NCBI GenBank assembly: GCA_013368315.1
Contig: JAACJM010000086.1
Location: 124,001 to 188,000, forward strand
Direction of reading: 5' to 3'
DNA from: Tetrapyrgos nigripes
Lineage: Eukaryota; Basidiomycota; Agaricomycetes; Agaricales; Campanellaceae
Length of the DNA stretch: 64,000 nt
Part shown: piece by piece, positions 23,875 to 35,545 of the stretch
Position numbering within the stretch: position 1 is the stretch's first letter
Layout: every line of letters starts with the position of its first letter
Program-made: the position numbers and the translations under genes
Notes under the pieces: model-generated
Told to the model about the DNA's origin: nothing
Database searches by the model: none
What the model saw: the letters and a program-made list of their open reading frames with translations, nothing else

Positions 23875-26205
23875 CTAATCTTCTCCGTGGCTGCAGGTTG
23901 ATAATCAACCGCACGCCCACAGTTAATCATTTCTTCTCTCTTCCTATTCGGTACGACTCATACATGGAATTTTTCCAGTCATGTCCCTCTCTCATTCAAA
24001 GCTGTAACATAGTTCGACAAGAATTACCCCTGTGTATTTTTATCCGATTCGTTTGGTTTGTTTTAGATTCCGTTTCAAGTGTATACAGTTTACCACGTCT
24101 TGCCCCTCAGACTCATCCTACCTAGCTTGCTGTCGATTCATCATTGTCAACGCTCTCGATTTATACCCGTGATTCCCATGATTCCCCAGATTCCCAATGA
24201 TTCCCCAACCTTACTGGTGATCTAATCCCAGATGTATCATTATATCTTCGCTGTGTTCTGTTTCTTTCTTTCGCGACAAGTTATCCTCTTAGACCTTATT
24301 CGCTTTCTGTCTAGAGTACCTTCGTACCCAGTACCTACAGCTATACCCAATCATCCTCATCTCCGCATATTCATAGCATCCTCACTACTACCACAAATTA
24401 TATGGTATTCTGATCCTATGCAACTCGTAACCTGCGCATCTTCCCTGATTTTTGTGCATGAAATCTGAACTTGGCTCATCTTTGGGCCAGTAGATGCGAC
24501 AATTTCAAGTAATTCATTCCACCCTCTCGGACTTTTTTGGGAGCGCAGTTGGAGTCCAGGTATATCTCAATCGGTAAGACTGTTCTGTTTTCTTTTAATA
24601 GGTTTCTCCTAGGGAAGTCAAGGTGACTTCGTCTAGACGCTCCAGATTCATATCCTAGCCAAGCTTGTCCGACGTATCGCCTGGTAAATTGCGACGCAAC
24701 TTGCAGGACGCAGCAATATAGTCTAAGCTAGTAGTTTAGTTCTGAATTCTCCGAAGCCTCGCTTCAGAATTCTCATCGTTCACGTCTCAAACAAGAACTT
24801 CAAGAGGAGTTTCTCCAACAGCCTAATAGGAAAATCATTGGGATAACTTGGATAGATTGGAGAGCCACTTACGAAATTAGAAAGCTTTGTGAGTACCTTT
24901 TATAGCAGTAGTTTGCGCATCTATGTTAAGACTCAGAATCGAGGGCTCTGATGTCGCCTGAGATCTGAACAGTGCCCTTGCTTAAAGTCAATTCACAAAT
25001 GAATAGCGCCTGTTAGATAACTATTTCGAGAATAGCATACTGAACGAGACTGAGCTGGAAACAAGTTCCGAGGGTTCGACTGAGTTTCCCCGAGACATGA
25101 GGGGCCACCGCCACTCAGACTAGAGACAATCAGCCTCGAAGCTTGACGGATCTCTCCGGAAATCGCACTTCTTGTACAGGACAGTTGCTTAACACGCCGA
25201 GAAGACAAAAATATCCGCTCGACGGATAGATGACATTATTGTTCTGATATAGGATATATCTGTACAAAAATGTGTTTTCGTACGCCTTTCTGTCGAGCGG
25301 ATATTTTTGTGTCTTCGGCGTGTAAATCCGCAGGGCAATTCGTGGTACGAATCTCCGAGAAGACCTTTCATCGATAAGTGGAAACAGAGGAACATGTCAA
25401 TAGTAGTGGCGTTTGTTGGGGAGATCCGCCGGAGACTGGCAGCCAACTGGCAACTTTAGGAAGAAGCGAGTAATGGCTCCATTAAATAATTTATACCAAA
25501 ACATAGCTCTTATAAACTGGTATTTCGGGTCATCCTCTTAGTTAAAAGTTTTTGGTTGTCTTTGTGAGCTGGAATCGCCTCTGAGGATCTGAAGGCCCAC
25601 GAGTGTACTAGGAAAGGAAGAAGCTGGCGTGAGAATGTATTTCTCAATTTTCAACCTCATTCTCTACGTTGCTTCAGTGCTTCTCAAAATGCTCTAGTCC
25701 TTCCAGAAGATGTTTTGATTGTCGTATTGGCATTAATACATGTTGCTGTATTGAGGCCCAGAAATCAGTCTTGCTGTGGTCAGGTTTCCAAGGTGCGTCA
25801 GGAAGTTGACTTTTCAATGACTGACGTTTCACTAACAAGAAGCTCAAGACTGGTAATAGCAGACATCTGAGTCGTATCAGAGGACACACGGTCGGAAGTA
25901 TACAGTGTCATGGGTGCTTCATTAGCGTCTGTTTGGGAAGGGGAGGGACCGGACATCCAGCTAGGGTGAGTGTGACGTCAGGAATTTTTCACTCGATAAT
26001 GATAGAAACACGACAGGAATATCCAGTGAAGATTGGTATATATGTTTGAAGAGCGCTAAATTCGATCAGGATCATAAAGTGCGCAATTCTTATAATGAAG
26101 AAACAAAACATTATTCTAAAGTATTAGACAGCTCTTCGTATTCTAGTTCTTAGTACAAGAAACCCCACGGATCTTTAGCTTCGTCCACACGTTTCCAGAT
26201 AATCG
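23875..26205. other. Intergenic region with one hairpin element
   Basis: No gene seen. 23875-24500 is AT/pyrimidine-rich 3' flank with a short repeated GATTCCC(A/C)- motif near 24170-24210. A hairpin element lies at 25192-25323. The rest shows only short, unsupported frames. Confidence 0.5.
25192..25323. mobile_element. 132-bp MITE-like hairpin
   Basis: Arms 25192-25223 and 25292-25323 are imperfect reverse complements over 32 nt; both contain AAAAATATCCGCTCGAC or its complement and both end in the ACACGCCGA / CGGCGTGT termini. The 68-nt centre is AT-rich and non-coding. This fits a small non-autonomous DNA element. The flanks (TTA on the left, AAAT on the right) do not give a clear target duplication. 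Confidence 0.65.
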
Positions 26206-27027
26206 TCACATCTCTATCCCAGTCGACCCCTTCTTTGTCCTATAGTCGTACACACTTCCTGTCTCAGGAACTACCAATTCGTACTCGTCAAGGTCGTCCA
26301 GACCTTCCTCAGGCTCAGTGAAGTCTTCGAGCTCCTTCGGTCCAAGATTGCCAAGTTGCTGACCCTGGAAATCGACAAGCGTGTTGCAGGAGTCAAAAAC
26401 CGATTCAACGGAGCTCAGAGGCAGTTTTCTCGTTTTATGATGATGAAGGAGGCGACCCAATGGCAGCAGAAACGAATCCTCCAGGTGTTCTGGGGTGATA
26501 TGCCGATTGTCGTTCCAGGGGTCTGTGAACAGGGTACTCCCGTTCTCGCTTTCACTTTTGACGCCAAGGAAGTGCTCCATTCCCTCGCTGAACCCAGACC
26601 AATCGGAATCGACAATGCCTTCAATTTGTCTGCTACGCAAGGCTTCCTCCTCCAGCTGCCAGTGTTGTTCGGCTAGGAATGCTAGCTCGCGCATGAGCAT
26701 ATCGAGAGCTATGCTGTCCTTAACGCTGGCGGGTGGAAATTCTGGCAATTCCTCAACGTGCCTGCCCAAGCTCATAGTGTCTTCAACATATTCGGCTGAA
26801 TACGCTTCTGGATGAAAGTGGTTGGAGTTATTAGCGGACAGGTCGAAGTAGCCGAGAGGATGGTCACTGCACGCGTCAAGCTCTGGGTTGGGATAACCTG
26901 GAGAGTAATCACTCAGGCTGGTGTCGGAGTAATCCCCAATCTGGTAGTCGAAGTCGGACTCGTCGGAATACGCTTCAGGCCAGGTGGCAGTGGATGATGT
27001 GGGACGGTGGACTAGGATCGGGGACAT
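26206..27027 (-). CDS. Acidic orphan protein with an FTDPWND motif (273 aa)
   Basis: An uninterrupted frame from ATG (complement of 27025-27027) to TGA. The N-terminus is Asp/Ser/Tyr-rich and acidic (SDESDFDYQIGDYSDTSLSD). A helical block follows (LDMLMRELAFLAEQHWQLEE), then LFTDPWNDNRHITPEHLEDS, a basic HHHKTRKLP, and an acidic C-terminus. No signal peptide, membrane span or known domain. The FTDPWND block recurs in the next gene upstream in transcription (27486-28592), and both also have a helical region before it. The two are therefore probably diverged tandem paralogs. Function unknown; a single exon is assumed and introns cannot be ruled out. Confidence 0.6.
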   Translation of the reverse strand: MSPILVHRPTSSTATWPEAYSDESDFDYQIGDYSDTSLSDYSPGYPNPELDACSDHPLGYFDLSANNSNHFHPEAYSAEYVEDTMSLGRHVEELPEFPPASVKDSIALDMLMRELAFLAEQHWQLEEEALRSRQIEGIVDSDWSGFSEGMEHFLGVKSESENGSTLFTDPWNDNRHITPEHLEDSFLLPLGRLLHHHKTRKLPLSSVESVFDSCNTLVDFQGQQLGNLGPKELEDFTEPEEGLDDLDEYELVVPETGSVYDYRTKKGSTGIEM

Positions 27028-27485
27028 ATTGGATTAAGAGATGTGGACGATTATGCGTTGGTGCGACGAGAGCGAGATGCGAAGCGTAGGGCAGATAGGC
27101 AGACAGACAAGCAAACACCGAGAGACGAGAAGATGGTAGTACGAGTCGGAGTGGTTTCTGCCTTCAAGTCAGGGCTATATACGCGCGGACCATATTGTTC
27201 TCGCTTGCGGTACAGGGCATGCACGGCGAACAATTCGCTGAAGTACAATGGTTAGCTGAGAACAATGCAAACCAAATCGGGACCAGTTAGCACAGCGAGT
27301 CAGGGTCGTTTGAACCCATGACTCGTTTTGGAATTTTCTCGAAAGTTTTGTAAGCTAGGCAGAAATAGGGTGCACAGGCAAGTCCTTGTATCAACACTCA
27401 GAAAGCACTAATTTAACATGGCTACTATAGGTTACTGTTCATTGTATAGGTACTTTTCAACAGCGATCAAAACCCGTGTCCGTCT

Positions 27486-28592
27486 CTAAGACGAATACCT
27501 CGCTTCCATCCCCAACCCAGACATCTGTGTATCGACAGAATCAGTGGAAAATTCTCGAACTCGGTGATTATGAGCGCGTCTAGACTTTGGCGAGCGAGGA
27601 TGAGAACCAAGGGAATGAAAGCCTCCTGGAGAATCCAAGGGAGTGGAAAGACGATAACCATAGGACGAGGATGAACCCAGGCTTAAGCTAGAGCCTGTAC
27701 GCCAGCCACTGCTATCATATGTATCCAACTCTACCCTATCATCTTCCAGTGGTTCAACAGGAATAACTTTATCATCATTCCACGGATCCGTAAACCGTGG
27801 TTTAACATCCTCCTTCCACCGTTCTTCCCCTTTCTGTCCCCATCCAAACAGAAAGATGTTTTCCTTCGCCGGGTCATCAAAATCTCTGACGTGCTGGAGT
27901 GGGACTCTGGTTTCGAGAGGGTCAACACCCAATTCTTGTCGAGACCAGACTCGAGTGGTAGCTCGAGCAATGTTGGCTGCCCTGGCTTGTCTATCTGCTC
28001 GGGCTTGACGGTTTCTGATTTCGTCGTCGTCTTCGTCCCTGGCACTCTTCCTATCTCGTGAAAGGGCCGTAGCAGCTTCGCTTTGGACCCTTGCGATAAG
28101 CCCCAGGACGCTGATGAGGAATGTCAGGGGCTCAGACTTGTCCTGTTGCGCCAAGCATGGTATTGTTGGGAGTGCGTCCAGTCTGAGCGAGAGCGGGCGT
28201 TGGTCAACAGGCTTCTCGGGAATATCATTGTCATATGGAGCGAGTGGAGTAGAGGGACGACCGTCATAGCCTGAGACGAACGCAGGTGATTTTTCACATG
28301 GAGAGGATGAAGAGGAGTAGGAGATGGGAGATGTGGTGTTGGAGAAAGTTGTGGTGCTTGGGAATGGGAAAAGACGGAGGATTGCGGGATCAGTGATACT
28401 CTCTTCTTCGTCAGAGTCGAAGTCTGTGGTGGATGAGGATGAAGTGTAAGAGGGTGAAGAAAGCCAGTGTGTTTCGTAAACCTCGGCTGTGGGCCTTTTT
28501 TGGGTGCTCTGTTCTGATGCAAGTGCGAGACTGATGCTCCGTCTGGTGTTGCAGTCGTCGGTCAGAGAGAGTATGTCTTGGATACAGGGCAT
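27486..28592 (-). CDS. Orphan protein with an FTDPWND motif (368 aa), paralog of the adjacent gene
   Basis: ATG at the complement of 28590-28592 opens MPCIQDILSLTDDC. The Ser/Thr-rich N-terminal third has an acidic patch DFDSDEEES. A helix LTFLISVLGLIARVQSE leads into a charged Arg/Ala-rich coil (RNRQARADRQARAANIARA). Then comes FLFGWGQKGEERWK and the shared block RFTDPWNDDKVIPVEPLEDD, followed by a Ser/Gly-rich tail ending in MSGLGMEARYSS. Order and spacing of helix, charged region and FTDPWND resemble the gene at 26206-27027, on the same strand 459 bp away. No known domain. The Arg/Glu-rich coil could bind a partner or nucleic acid, but this is only inference. Confidence 0.65.
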   Translation of the reverse strand: MPCIQDILSLTDDCNTRRSISLALASEQSTQKRPTAEVYETHWLSSPSYTSSSSTTDFDSDEEESITDPAILRLFPFPSTTTFSNTTSPISYSSSSSPCEKSPAFVSGYDGRPSTPLAPYDNDIPEKPVDQRPLSLRLDALPTIPCLAQQDKSEPLTFLISVLGLIARVQSEAATALSRDRKSARDEDDDEIRNRQARADRQARAANIARATTRVWSRQELGVDPLETRVPLQHVRDFDDPAKENIFLFGWGQKGEERWKEDVKPRFTDPWNDDKVIPVEPLEDDRVELDTYDSSGWRTGSSLSLGSSSSYGYRLSTPLDSPGGFHSLGSHPRSPKSRRAHNHRVREFSTDSVDTQMSGLGMEARYSS

Positions 28593-29217
28593 GGTGGGAC
28601 GTTATACGGGTTTACGCGCGCGACGCAAAGAGAAAGATGATGCCCAGATGGGTAATGGTTTCGCAAGGGGATGGGGAGAGGTTGGAGTTGAAGGGTTGTT
28701 TTGAACGGGCTACGCTATGACCGTCGACCAATGGAGCTATACCTGCGAGATTACCAGTTATGGACGAGTACCAGGCAGCAAGACTTGGACCACGTACGAA
28801 GTCGAAGAGTTAATGGTGTATCCTTGCTTGCGAAAATTGTCTACGGGTTTCTATGACCATGTCACTTCGGGAGAGGTCGTAACGGGTCGGTACCGGGGAA
28901 AATGGTGGTATATTGGTAAAGGATGGAAGTCCGGAGGAAGAACTCGGGAGTGTCACTGTCTATTTGAATTTTGCTGCATGTGCGCTATCTGTGTCTCGGA
29001 AAAATTAGTTAGGGGCTAATGACTTCATACTTGCGCAGCTCGTTCTCAAGGTATCCTCAGAAAGAGAAAAAGATGCATATAGAAGGCAATGTCATTGGCG
29101 CATCAGCAAGAGCCATATACAACACTAGTGGAGGAGAAGAGTGGAGATGGGTGGTAAAATACTGCCCGAAAGAAAATTAACGCAAAGTCGTCAAAGGGCG
29201 CACCTGACCATGGCATT

Positions 29218-30178
29218 TCAGAACGGCCTGCGGGTGGCCTGCTTCTCCTTATCCCTCCTCAATCTCTCGATGAACAAGAAGGTTACAAGAATCTCGTCTG
29301 TCAGATGCTGCCCGGCTGGAAGGATTTCCAAGTAACCCGGTGGTGTATTCCATAGTGCGAGCTTTCGTCGGTGGAATCTCGCTACGACCTCATTAGGGTT
29401 CTCGGCCGCAGTCAACTGGGGAATAAATGGTTGAGTGATATTGTTGAGGGACGGGGCGAAAACTGGGCGAGAAATGGCCGTGTTGATGATGGAAGAAGCG
29501 AAGGAAGGGGAGGATAGGAGGAAAAATCGTAATCTACTCACCTCTGGTGCATAGAACCCCATTATCCATCTATATCTCTTGCCATCCCTTCCAGTGAACG
29601 ATCTAGGCCTGAATAGTCGTGTCAGACAATGGCTGCGGTGGAAACGGATCTAGCGACATGACTCACCTTCCCCACCATCCCCACGACTCTTTCGTGAAAT
29701 ATTCGTCTGCTTCTACCGGCTCTCCATCGCCGTCTTTCCCTAACTGGATTGTCGAACTCTTGAACAATTTCCATTCAATTTGTCCAACGATGTCCATTCC
29801 TTCTGTGTCTGCCGAGTCAGCTCCAGCTTCGAGACCTTGATTGCTAGCTCCACCCTCTCCCCGAGTCTCTACAGCCTCCGGTGAGGCATCATCCAAGTCT
29901 ACGCTTGACCGTCCGCCGTCTGTGTCTGCGTTTGCGCCAGTGGGAGCCTGAGTTATAGTGGAATTGCTGTAAAACTCGGCATCGCTCAAAAGACTCGGAC
30001 TAGAGCGTGAGGGGAGGACCGGCATGGTTTTCGTTTTCTTGACAGTCGTAACGTTTCCAGTTCCTGGCAGAGACCATGGTGTATGAACAACGTAGATGAC
30101 GTTCCCATTGTCGTCTTTGTAGGTGTTGTTCAGAAGTGGGTCAAGGCCGGCATAGGTTTGGTAGAGGTTGAATGACAT
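29218..30178 (-). CDS. DUF6593 domain protein
   Basis: Exons (complement) 29667-30178, 29542-29608 and 29218-29415 join in frame into 258 residues. The protein opens MSFNLYQTYAGLDPLLNNTY and NVIYVVHTP. It continues to IVGQIEWKLFKSSTIQLG, then crosses the first intron into RPRSFTGRDGKRYRWIMG. The last exon has VVARFHRRKLALWN, YLEILPAGQHLTDEILVTFL and FIERLRRDKEKQA. These are the diagnostic DUF6593 blocks. The Asp/Gly/Ala-rich segment at residues about 75-130 is an insertion that separates the first strands from the core. Function is unknown, as for the family. It resembles the + strand gene at 17578-18668, including the position of the intron inside the SFTG-D-G/K-K-x-Y-x-W block. Confidence 0.88.
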
Positions 30179-30727
30179 GACTTGGGGTATAGGAGAGGAT
30201 CTAGCTTGTGGCGATGATGGTTAAAAGGCAGTTGACACGAGAGGACACGTAAAGTACACGCGTGTTACGAGTTATCTCCGGCCATCACCGAAGCCCCTAA
30301 ACGCGCAATGTAGTCTCTTGCAGTTCCTCTGAAATCTGAACACGACGCTTGATATCGTTCATAGAAGCATGCTGCTCTGCTTCATCCAGAATAGTCTGGT
30401 TGTTATCCCCTCTCAGAAACTCCGAGTCCAAAGCTAGTTGCGCAGTTGTTGTGCAGAGCCTCTCACGCTCCTTGTTCTAAAACTATCATCGGTCTTACAC
30501 AGCCTCAAAGACGGATCTGGAGACGAACTGCCAAATTCTGGCAGAAATTGACTTGGAAGAAGCTAGAAGACGTAAACGACATCTGTGGCTGCCAGCTTGC
30601 TTCCTCGCACCGCCTCCAAAAATCACTCGAAGTACTAGTTATAAGGGCGAGACCTCTTGTACAAGGTAGGCTGACTTCGCTTCCTTTCTTCCTCATCCAG
30701 AATCTCAAAATCCCTTGAAGGCAGATT

Positions 30728-32663
30728 ATGATCCCGACAGCCCAAGAAACCTACGCCCTCATGCTTCTACACCACGGACACGGCTACCCTCTCTGGATCC
30801 CCGAACCCAACAACTCGTTACCTCCATCCACTTATGCTGAAGGACTTCGCTTAGGCGACGTAGGCCTCCTAACTCTCAACGGCGGATTCGATTACCTCTT
30901 CAACATCTTTTTGGACGAAAACGACGAGGTTAATAGGTGGAGAGGGGTTCCCGAGGGATTTATCCCTCTCGAGTTTAAGAGGAGCTTGGTGTGTTCTACG
31001 GAGAATCAGCATAGGCCAAAGGTGCCTATCTGTAGTCAACATACGAAACAATTGATGCTGGATGCGGAGGGGATGGTGGTGATTCCGTGAGTTATTATTC
31101 TTATTGACTCTTACATACAGTCAGATTTGACGGGCTATTTGTTCGTTTCTCATAGCGGAATGCCAGTAGGAATCGGTAGCGGGATCGAACTCAAATTCTC
31201 TCGTTCAAGAGGAGCTGCTCTTATACTGCCCGAAGGGGCTTCAAGAGTAGATTACCTCGCCCTCCCAGACATACGTGACTACGCAGCAGCAAACGCAGAA
31301 TCTTGGTACCAATTCGTCCATGAGACCCTCAGATTGGACGCAGACAACGGTTCCCTCTACGTGATAACTGGCTACGATAAAACTCATTCCTACGAGACTG
31401 CATCATTTTACCACTCCTCTAAAAACTCCACCGTTTCTCTTCGATTCACTTCGCCATTACTCGTAGATGGCAACTATGGAAAATTGAGTCTATCGTATTC
31501 GTCGGATTTTCATATGCCTATCTCGAGTAGGGCATCGAAAGAGGAGAATGCGTTGAGGAATTTGTCGGTTTTGTGAGAGGGTTTAAGGTTATGATGAAGA
31601 AGGGATTCGGAAGAAGTGTTGGGAAAGGATTTAGAAAGGCGAACGGGGTGAAGTTGATGGATGTAACGAAGGCAAAGCCGGATGATGTGGTTGGGACGAG
31701 GCCTTGGTCTCAAAGGTCGTCTGGATCCTCGAGCTCGTCAGGAGCGTCATCCGGCTCATCATCCAGACCTTCGACTGGATCTTCGATGAATTCGACTTCT
31801 TTAAGTACTAGGTCTCTTGGAATTTTGCCGGACCAAGATGTGGTGTGTTATGGTGAACTTGAAGAGGAGGACGTCTTTGCGTTCTCGGTGTTCGACACTG
31901 ATCCGATCGAACCTGACGACACTGCCAGCATAGTTTCTGCTGAGGTTGATCAGGTGAATTTTGCACCATTCGTCAGGCCGAGAAAATACTAATTTTTTGG
32001 GTGAAGAATATCACTGACAGGACTAGCACGACGTCATATCATCCTTCAGATGAGGTCAACAAACGTCTACTTGAAATGGTGGGTCAGACGTACTCTGGTT
32101 TGAAGTGTGGCATATCATTTTGAATATTTTCGCTACAGTTTCCCCATTCCAATGTCGCTATCACTCACGATAGTCAATGGGCCTCGGTTCTGGACGGAGT
32201 GAGTGCTTGCTTTAGGATTTACAGATGTGCTTCTCTTCTCACTGAGCTACGTTGTAGGCAGAACATGATTTTCCACCAGACGAAATTTTGTTCGAGAAAA
32301 TCACAAAACACTTTGTGGTAATGGTGAACAACGGTAAGATCTCCCATGCTTATGACCAATGAAAGGTTTTGTTGAGCTGATCACTGTAATACTATGCGGT
32401 TTTATACAGGTGTCGTTCATCTGTCCGAGAAGGATTGTGAAATTTCATGGCCAAGTCATGACGAAGCGGAAAGCCTGAGCGAAGCTAAGACTTCGTCTGA
32501 TTCGTCTGATTCGGATTCAGTTTCATCATTGACAGAGTCGGATGAATGTAGCTCTATAGACGAAACGTCAGGCTTTCATGACCATGAGGGAGGGTTTCCA
32601 AGGAAAAGCTGGGGAAGCATAAAGTGGTTAGAAGGTGTTTTCGCAAAAAAGTTAGATGGATGA
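30728..32663 (+). CDS. Agaricomycete orphan family protein (516 aa, seven exons)
   Basis: Exons 30728-31086, 31156-31462, 31531-31953, 32007-32078, 32139-32198, 32258-32333 and 32410-32663 join in frame into 516 residues. The N-terminal domain has ETYALMLLHHGHGYPLWIPEP, LGDVGLLTLNGGFDYLFN, then GSGIELKFSRSRGAALILPE and ESWYQFVHETLRLD. The frame then passes through GFVRGFKVMMKKG. The short downstream exons encode HPSDEVNKRLLEM, FPHSNVAITHDSQWASVLDG and a conserved VVMVNNGVVHL. I recognise this as a large mushroom-specific family without an assigned function. The intron at 31463-31530 was chosen because without it the frame ends in TGA at 31574-31576; the splice restores a long open frame. The Ser-rich middle and the acidic Ser/Asp C-terminus look disordered. 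No membrane segment or signal peptide. Confidence 0.7.
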
Positions 32664-32748
32664 GTTGGAAGTTGAACTAGAGTCAAAAAATAGGAGGGTT
32701 TATAGCAAAGTAGTCGCAAAAAGATTCATTCTATGTAGAATTCAAATA

Positions 32749-32846
32749 GCCCACCGCGAGGGTCGAACTCGCAGCCTTCAGATCACCCAACGCAGTTCCC
32801 AAATCTAGTAAGAGTCTGACGCTCTATCCGATTGAGCTAGGCGGGC
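32749..32846 (-). tRNA. tRNA-Lys (anticodon CTT), with an intron
   Basis: Read on the minus strand, the acceptor arms GCCCGCC and GGTGGGC pair, with one G-T. The D-arm is GCTCAATCGGATAGAGC. The anticodon stem TCAGA/TCTGA encloses CTCTTA, giving anticodon CTT. About 25 extra bases then interrupt the loop at the usual intron position after base 37. The T-arm is GCGAG-TTCGACC-CTCGC. A T-run for Pol III termination lies about 30 bp downstream on the minus strand. The gene's 5' end is about 15 bp from the boundary of the large palindrome. Confidence 0.92.
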
Positions 32847-33177
32847 GACATGACCAACCACAAGCTCGTCACTCTACACAAACAAATATCTGGAACATGT
32901 ATCCGAGGTAAATCTCAGTATTTTTTGAAGTCAGAAAGAGAGGCCAAGAAAGGTGGTAGTGCGTCCTCGCCAGAACTCAACTCGATGCCTGCTCTTTCCG
33001 GTAACATCTTCAGATGACAGACAGTTGAGGACGGGAAGTTGTAGTTTTACTTCTCAATAGGGTTTTAGCGCGTTTCTTCAATCTCGTTCTCGGTCAATGG
33101 AAAAGTTTGGAAGCTGGTCTCACAGCTTGTTCTGCAGAGACTACACTGGTATATATGAATGAAGAGTCTACTACATA

Positions 33178-33440
33178 TCAGTCATGGTGGTCATGGTCAC
33201 AATGACCAGTGATAATTGAAACAATATTATGACATTTCCCTCTAGCCTGTATTTCATCTTGGCCTCCGCTTTGAAGGCTCGCAGCCGCCTCGTCATCGAG
33301 ACGTTTGCTTGACATGACAACGGTCTCAGTCAGTGGGCCTTGATGGAAGATGCATTTATGGTCACTTACACAACTGGAGCACCCATAACAGTAGACGCTA
33401 GTAAGACTGCAAATGACAAGATGCAGACGTTGAATCGCAT
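33178..33440 (-). CDS. Small secreted peptide, left-arm copy (66 aa)
   Basis: Exons (complement) 33370-33440 and 33178-33307 join in phase 2 into 66 residues. The first 20 are a clear signal peptide (MRFNVCILSFAVLLAS...MG). Mature sequence follows as APVVKRLDDEAAASLQSGG, with a Lys-Arg pair suited to Kex2-type cleavage, then QDEIQARGKC. After that the copies part: this one continues as HNIVSIITGHCDHDHHD, ending in a His/Asp-rich motif that could bind metal. The start at 33440 was preferred to the longer in-frame extension because it opens directly with the signal peptide and the region upstream is pyrimidine-rich, like a leader. Role unknown. There is no CAAX box, so this is not a lipopeptide mating pheromone. 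Confidence 0.6.
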
Positions 33441-34389
33441 TGTGGAGAAGTTAAGTTGAAGTGAGTGTGTGTGATAATGCGGATAGCCAAAATTCCTCCA
33501 GGGAAGGACTGAGAAGAAGCTAGAAGGATACGGTATTATGAATCGGATTGACGTTGTGGTTCGGTAATGGAAAGCTGATGGACTTACCGAAGTGGTTGTT
33601 CGAAAAGGGAGAAAGATGGTGAAAGAGCGTTCCACTACTGGTCCTTTATACGAGGCTTATAGCTGCACATGATGGTCGAGCATCTGACTCAGGCTCCTTC
33701 GCTATTCTCAGTTCTGTTACCAAGGTACATGTTCAGGGTCCGAAATCTACTTACCCATGACTGTTCATCGTGTTGGTGTCTCTCGCCCGCAGATACGCTT
33801 ATATACCAGATCGGAGAATGTATTCGTCATTGACCGTCAGACCAAGGATTCCACATATATAGAATGGGTATATCTTGATGCTTTGACCATCCAGTCGATG
33901 ATCAAGGAGTATCTTGAAGTTCGTTGTACACGGAACAGCACTGTGGGTGATACAAAGATAGAATCAGCTTTGAAAAGATACTGCGATAAGGTCAAGAATT
34001 GGGTGCTGCAAGTGTGTATATGCAGTAGGAATGAGGCTTAAGTTGGTAAGGCTTGAAAACTGCAAAGTAGTTGTAGAGAAGCAGTGACACGAGGATTGGA
34101 AGCTATGCGTGGAATAGTTTCAAGTTTGAGGCCCTGAACTTACATCGAAAGATTCGCAGCGTTTCCCAAGTTTACTTCAAAATCAGATTCTACTAAAGGA
34201 CTCTGTCCAATAGCAATCCGACTCCAATTCGGACGAGTAGTTTTTGGTGATCGTAGTTGTGCTATCGCAGTTGCCAGTCAAGACGACTATGAGTGCTGTT
34301 GTGTATGTTCTACTTCTTCGCCGCGATCAAAGATAATTGGGACTTCTGCAGCGCTTGGGTAAAGTTGAACTGCAAGCAACGAGTGGGAC

Positions 34390-34600
34390 GTTGGAAACAA
34401 GATTTCTGCGCTGCTGGCGGTCGGCGGCCATATTACAGCTGTGAAAGACACGACACAAAAATTTACCATTGGTCTAACTTACTCCATATGGGACCGTTTC
34501 GCAGGCCGACATTCCATATGGAGTAAGTCCGGCCAGCAGTAATTTACATAAATCCACGTCTTTCACAGCTGCAATATGGCCGCCGACCGCCAGCAGCGCA
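34390..34600. repeat. Central spacer and inner arm ends, with a third copy of the end motif at 36145
   Basis: The palindrome centre lies near 34500 between CTTACTCCATATGG and its complement. The inner end of the right arm, about 34530-34590 (CAGCAGTAATTTACATAAAT..., then GCAATATGGCCGCCGACCG), recurs just outside the right arm at about 36146-36206 in the same orientation with changes. The left arm holds the mirrored copy at about 34415-34470. This end motif may therefore mark the ends of an older element. Confidence 0.6.
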
Positions 34601-35545
34601 GAAATCTTGTTTCCAACGTCCCACTCGTTGCTTGCAGTTCAACTTTACCCAAGCGCTGCAGAAGTCCCGATTATCTTTGATCGCGGCGAAGAAGTAGAAC
34701 ATACACAACAGCACTCATAGTCGTCTAGACTGGCAACTGCGATAGCACAGCTACGATCACCAAAAACTACTCGTCCAAATTAGAGTCGGATTGCTATTGG
34801 ACAGAGTCCTTTGGTAGAATCTGACTTTGAAGTAAACTTGGGAAACGCTGCGAATCTTTCGATGTAAGTTCAGGGCCTCAAACTTGAAACCATTCCACGC
34901 ATAGCTTCCAATCCTCGTGTCACCGCCTCTCTATAACTATTTTGCTGTTTTCAAGCCTTACCAACTTGATCATCATTCCTACTGCATACACACACTTGCC
35001 GCACGCAATTCTTGACCTCACGCAGTATCTTTTCAAAGCTGATTCCATCTTTGTATCATCCACAATGCTGTCCCGTGTACAACGAATTCGAAGATACACC
35101 CTGATCATCAAGATATACCCATTCTATATATGTGGAATCCTTGGTCTGACGATCAATGACGAACACATCCTCCGATCCGGTATAGAAGCGTATCTGCGGG
35201 TGGGTGACACCAACATGATGAACAGTCATGGGTAAGTAGATTTCGGGCCCTGAACATGTAACTTGGTAACAGAACTGATAATAGGGAAGGAGCCTGAGTC
35301 AGATGCCCGACCATCATGCGCAGCGATAGGCCCCGTATAAAGGACCAGTAGTGGAATGCTCTTCCACCATCTTTCTCCCTTCTCGAACAACCACTTCGGT
35401 AAGTCCATCAGCTTTCCATTACCGAACCACAACGTCAATCCGATTCATAATACCGTATCCTTCTAGCTTCTTCTCAGTCCTTCCCTGGAGGAATTTTGGC
35501 TATCTGCATTATCACACACACTCACTTCAACTTAACTTCTCCACA

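Noticed and set aside
31573..31992. Separate gene of 139 codons
   Set aside because: It is exon 3 of the seven-exon orphan at 30728-32663. A 68 bp intron at 31463-31530 brings it into frame.
33757..34041. 94-codon frame inside the left arm of the palindrome
   Set aside because: The mirrored frame in the right arm is interrupted and differs in length, so it is not kept as a protein. The peptide genes are the only coding units conserved in both arms.
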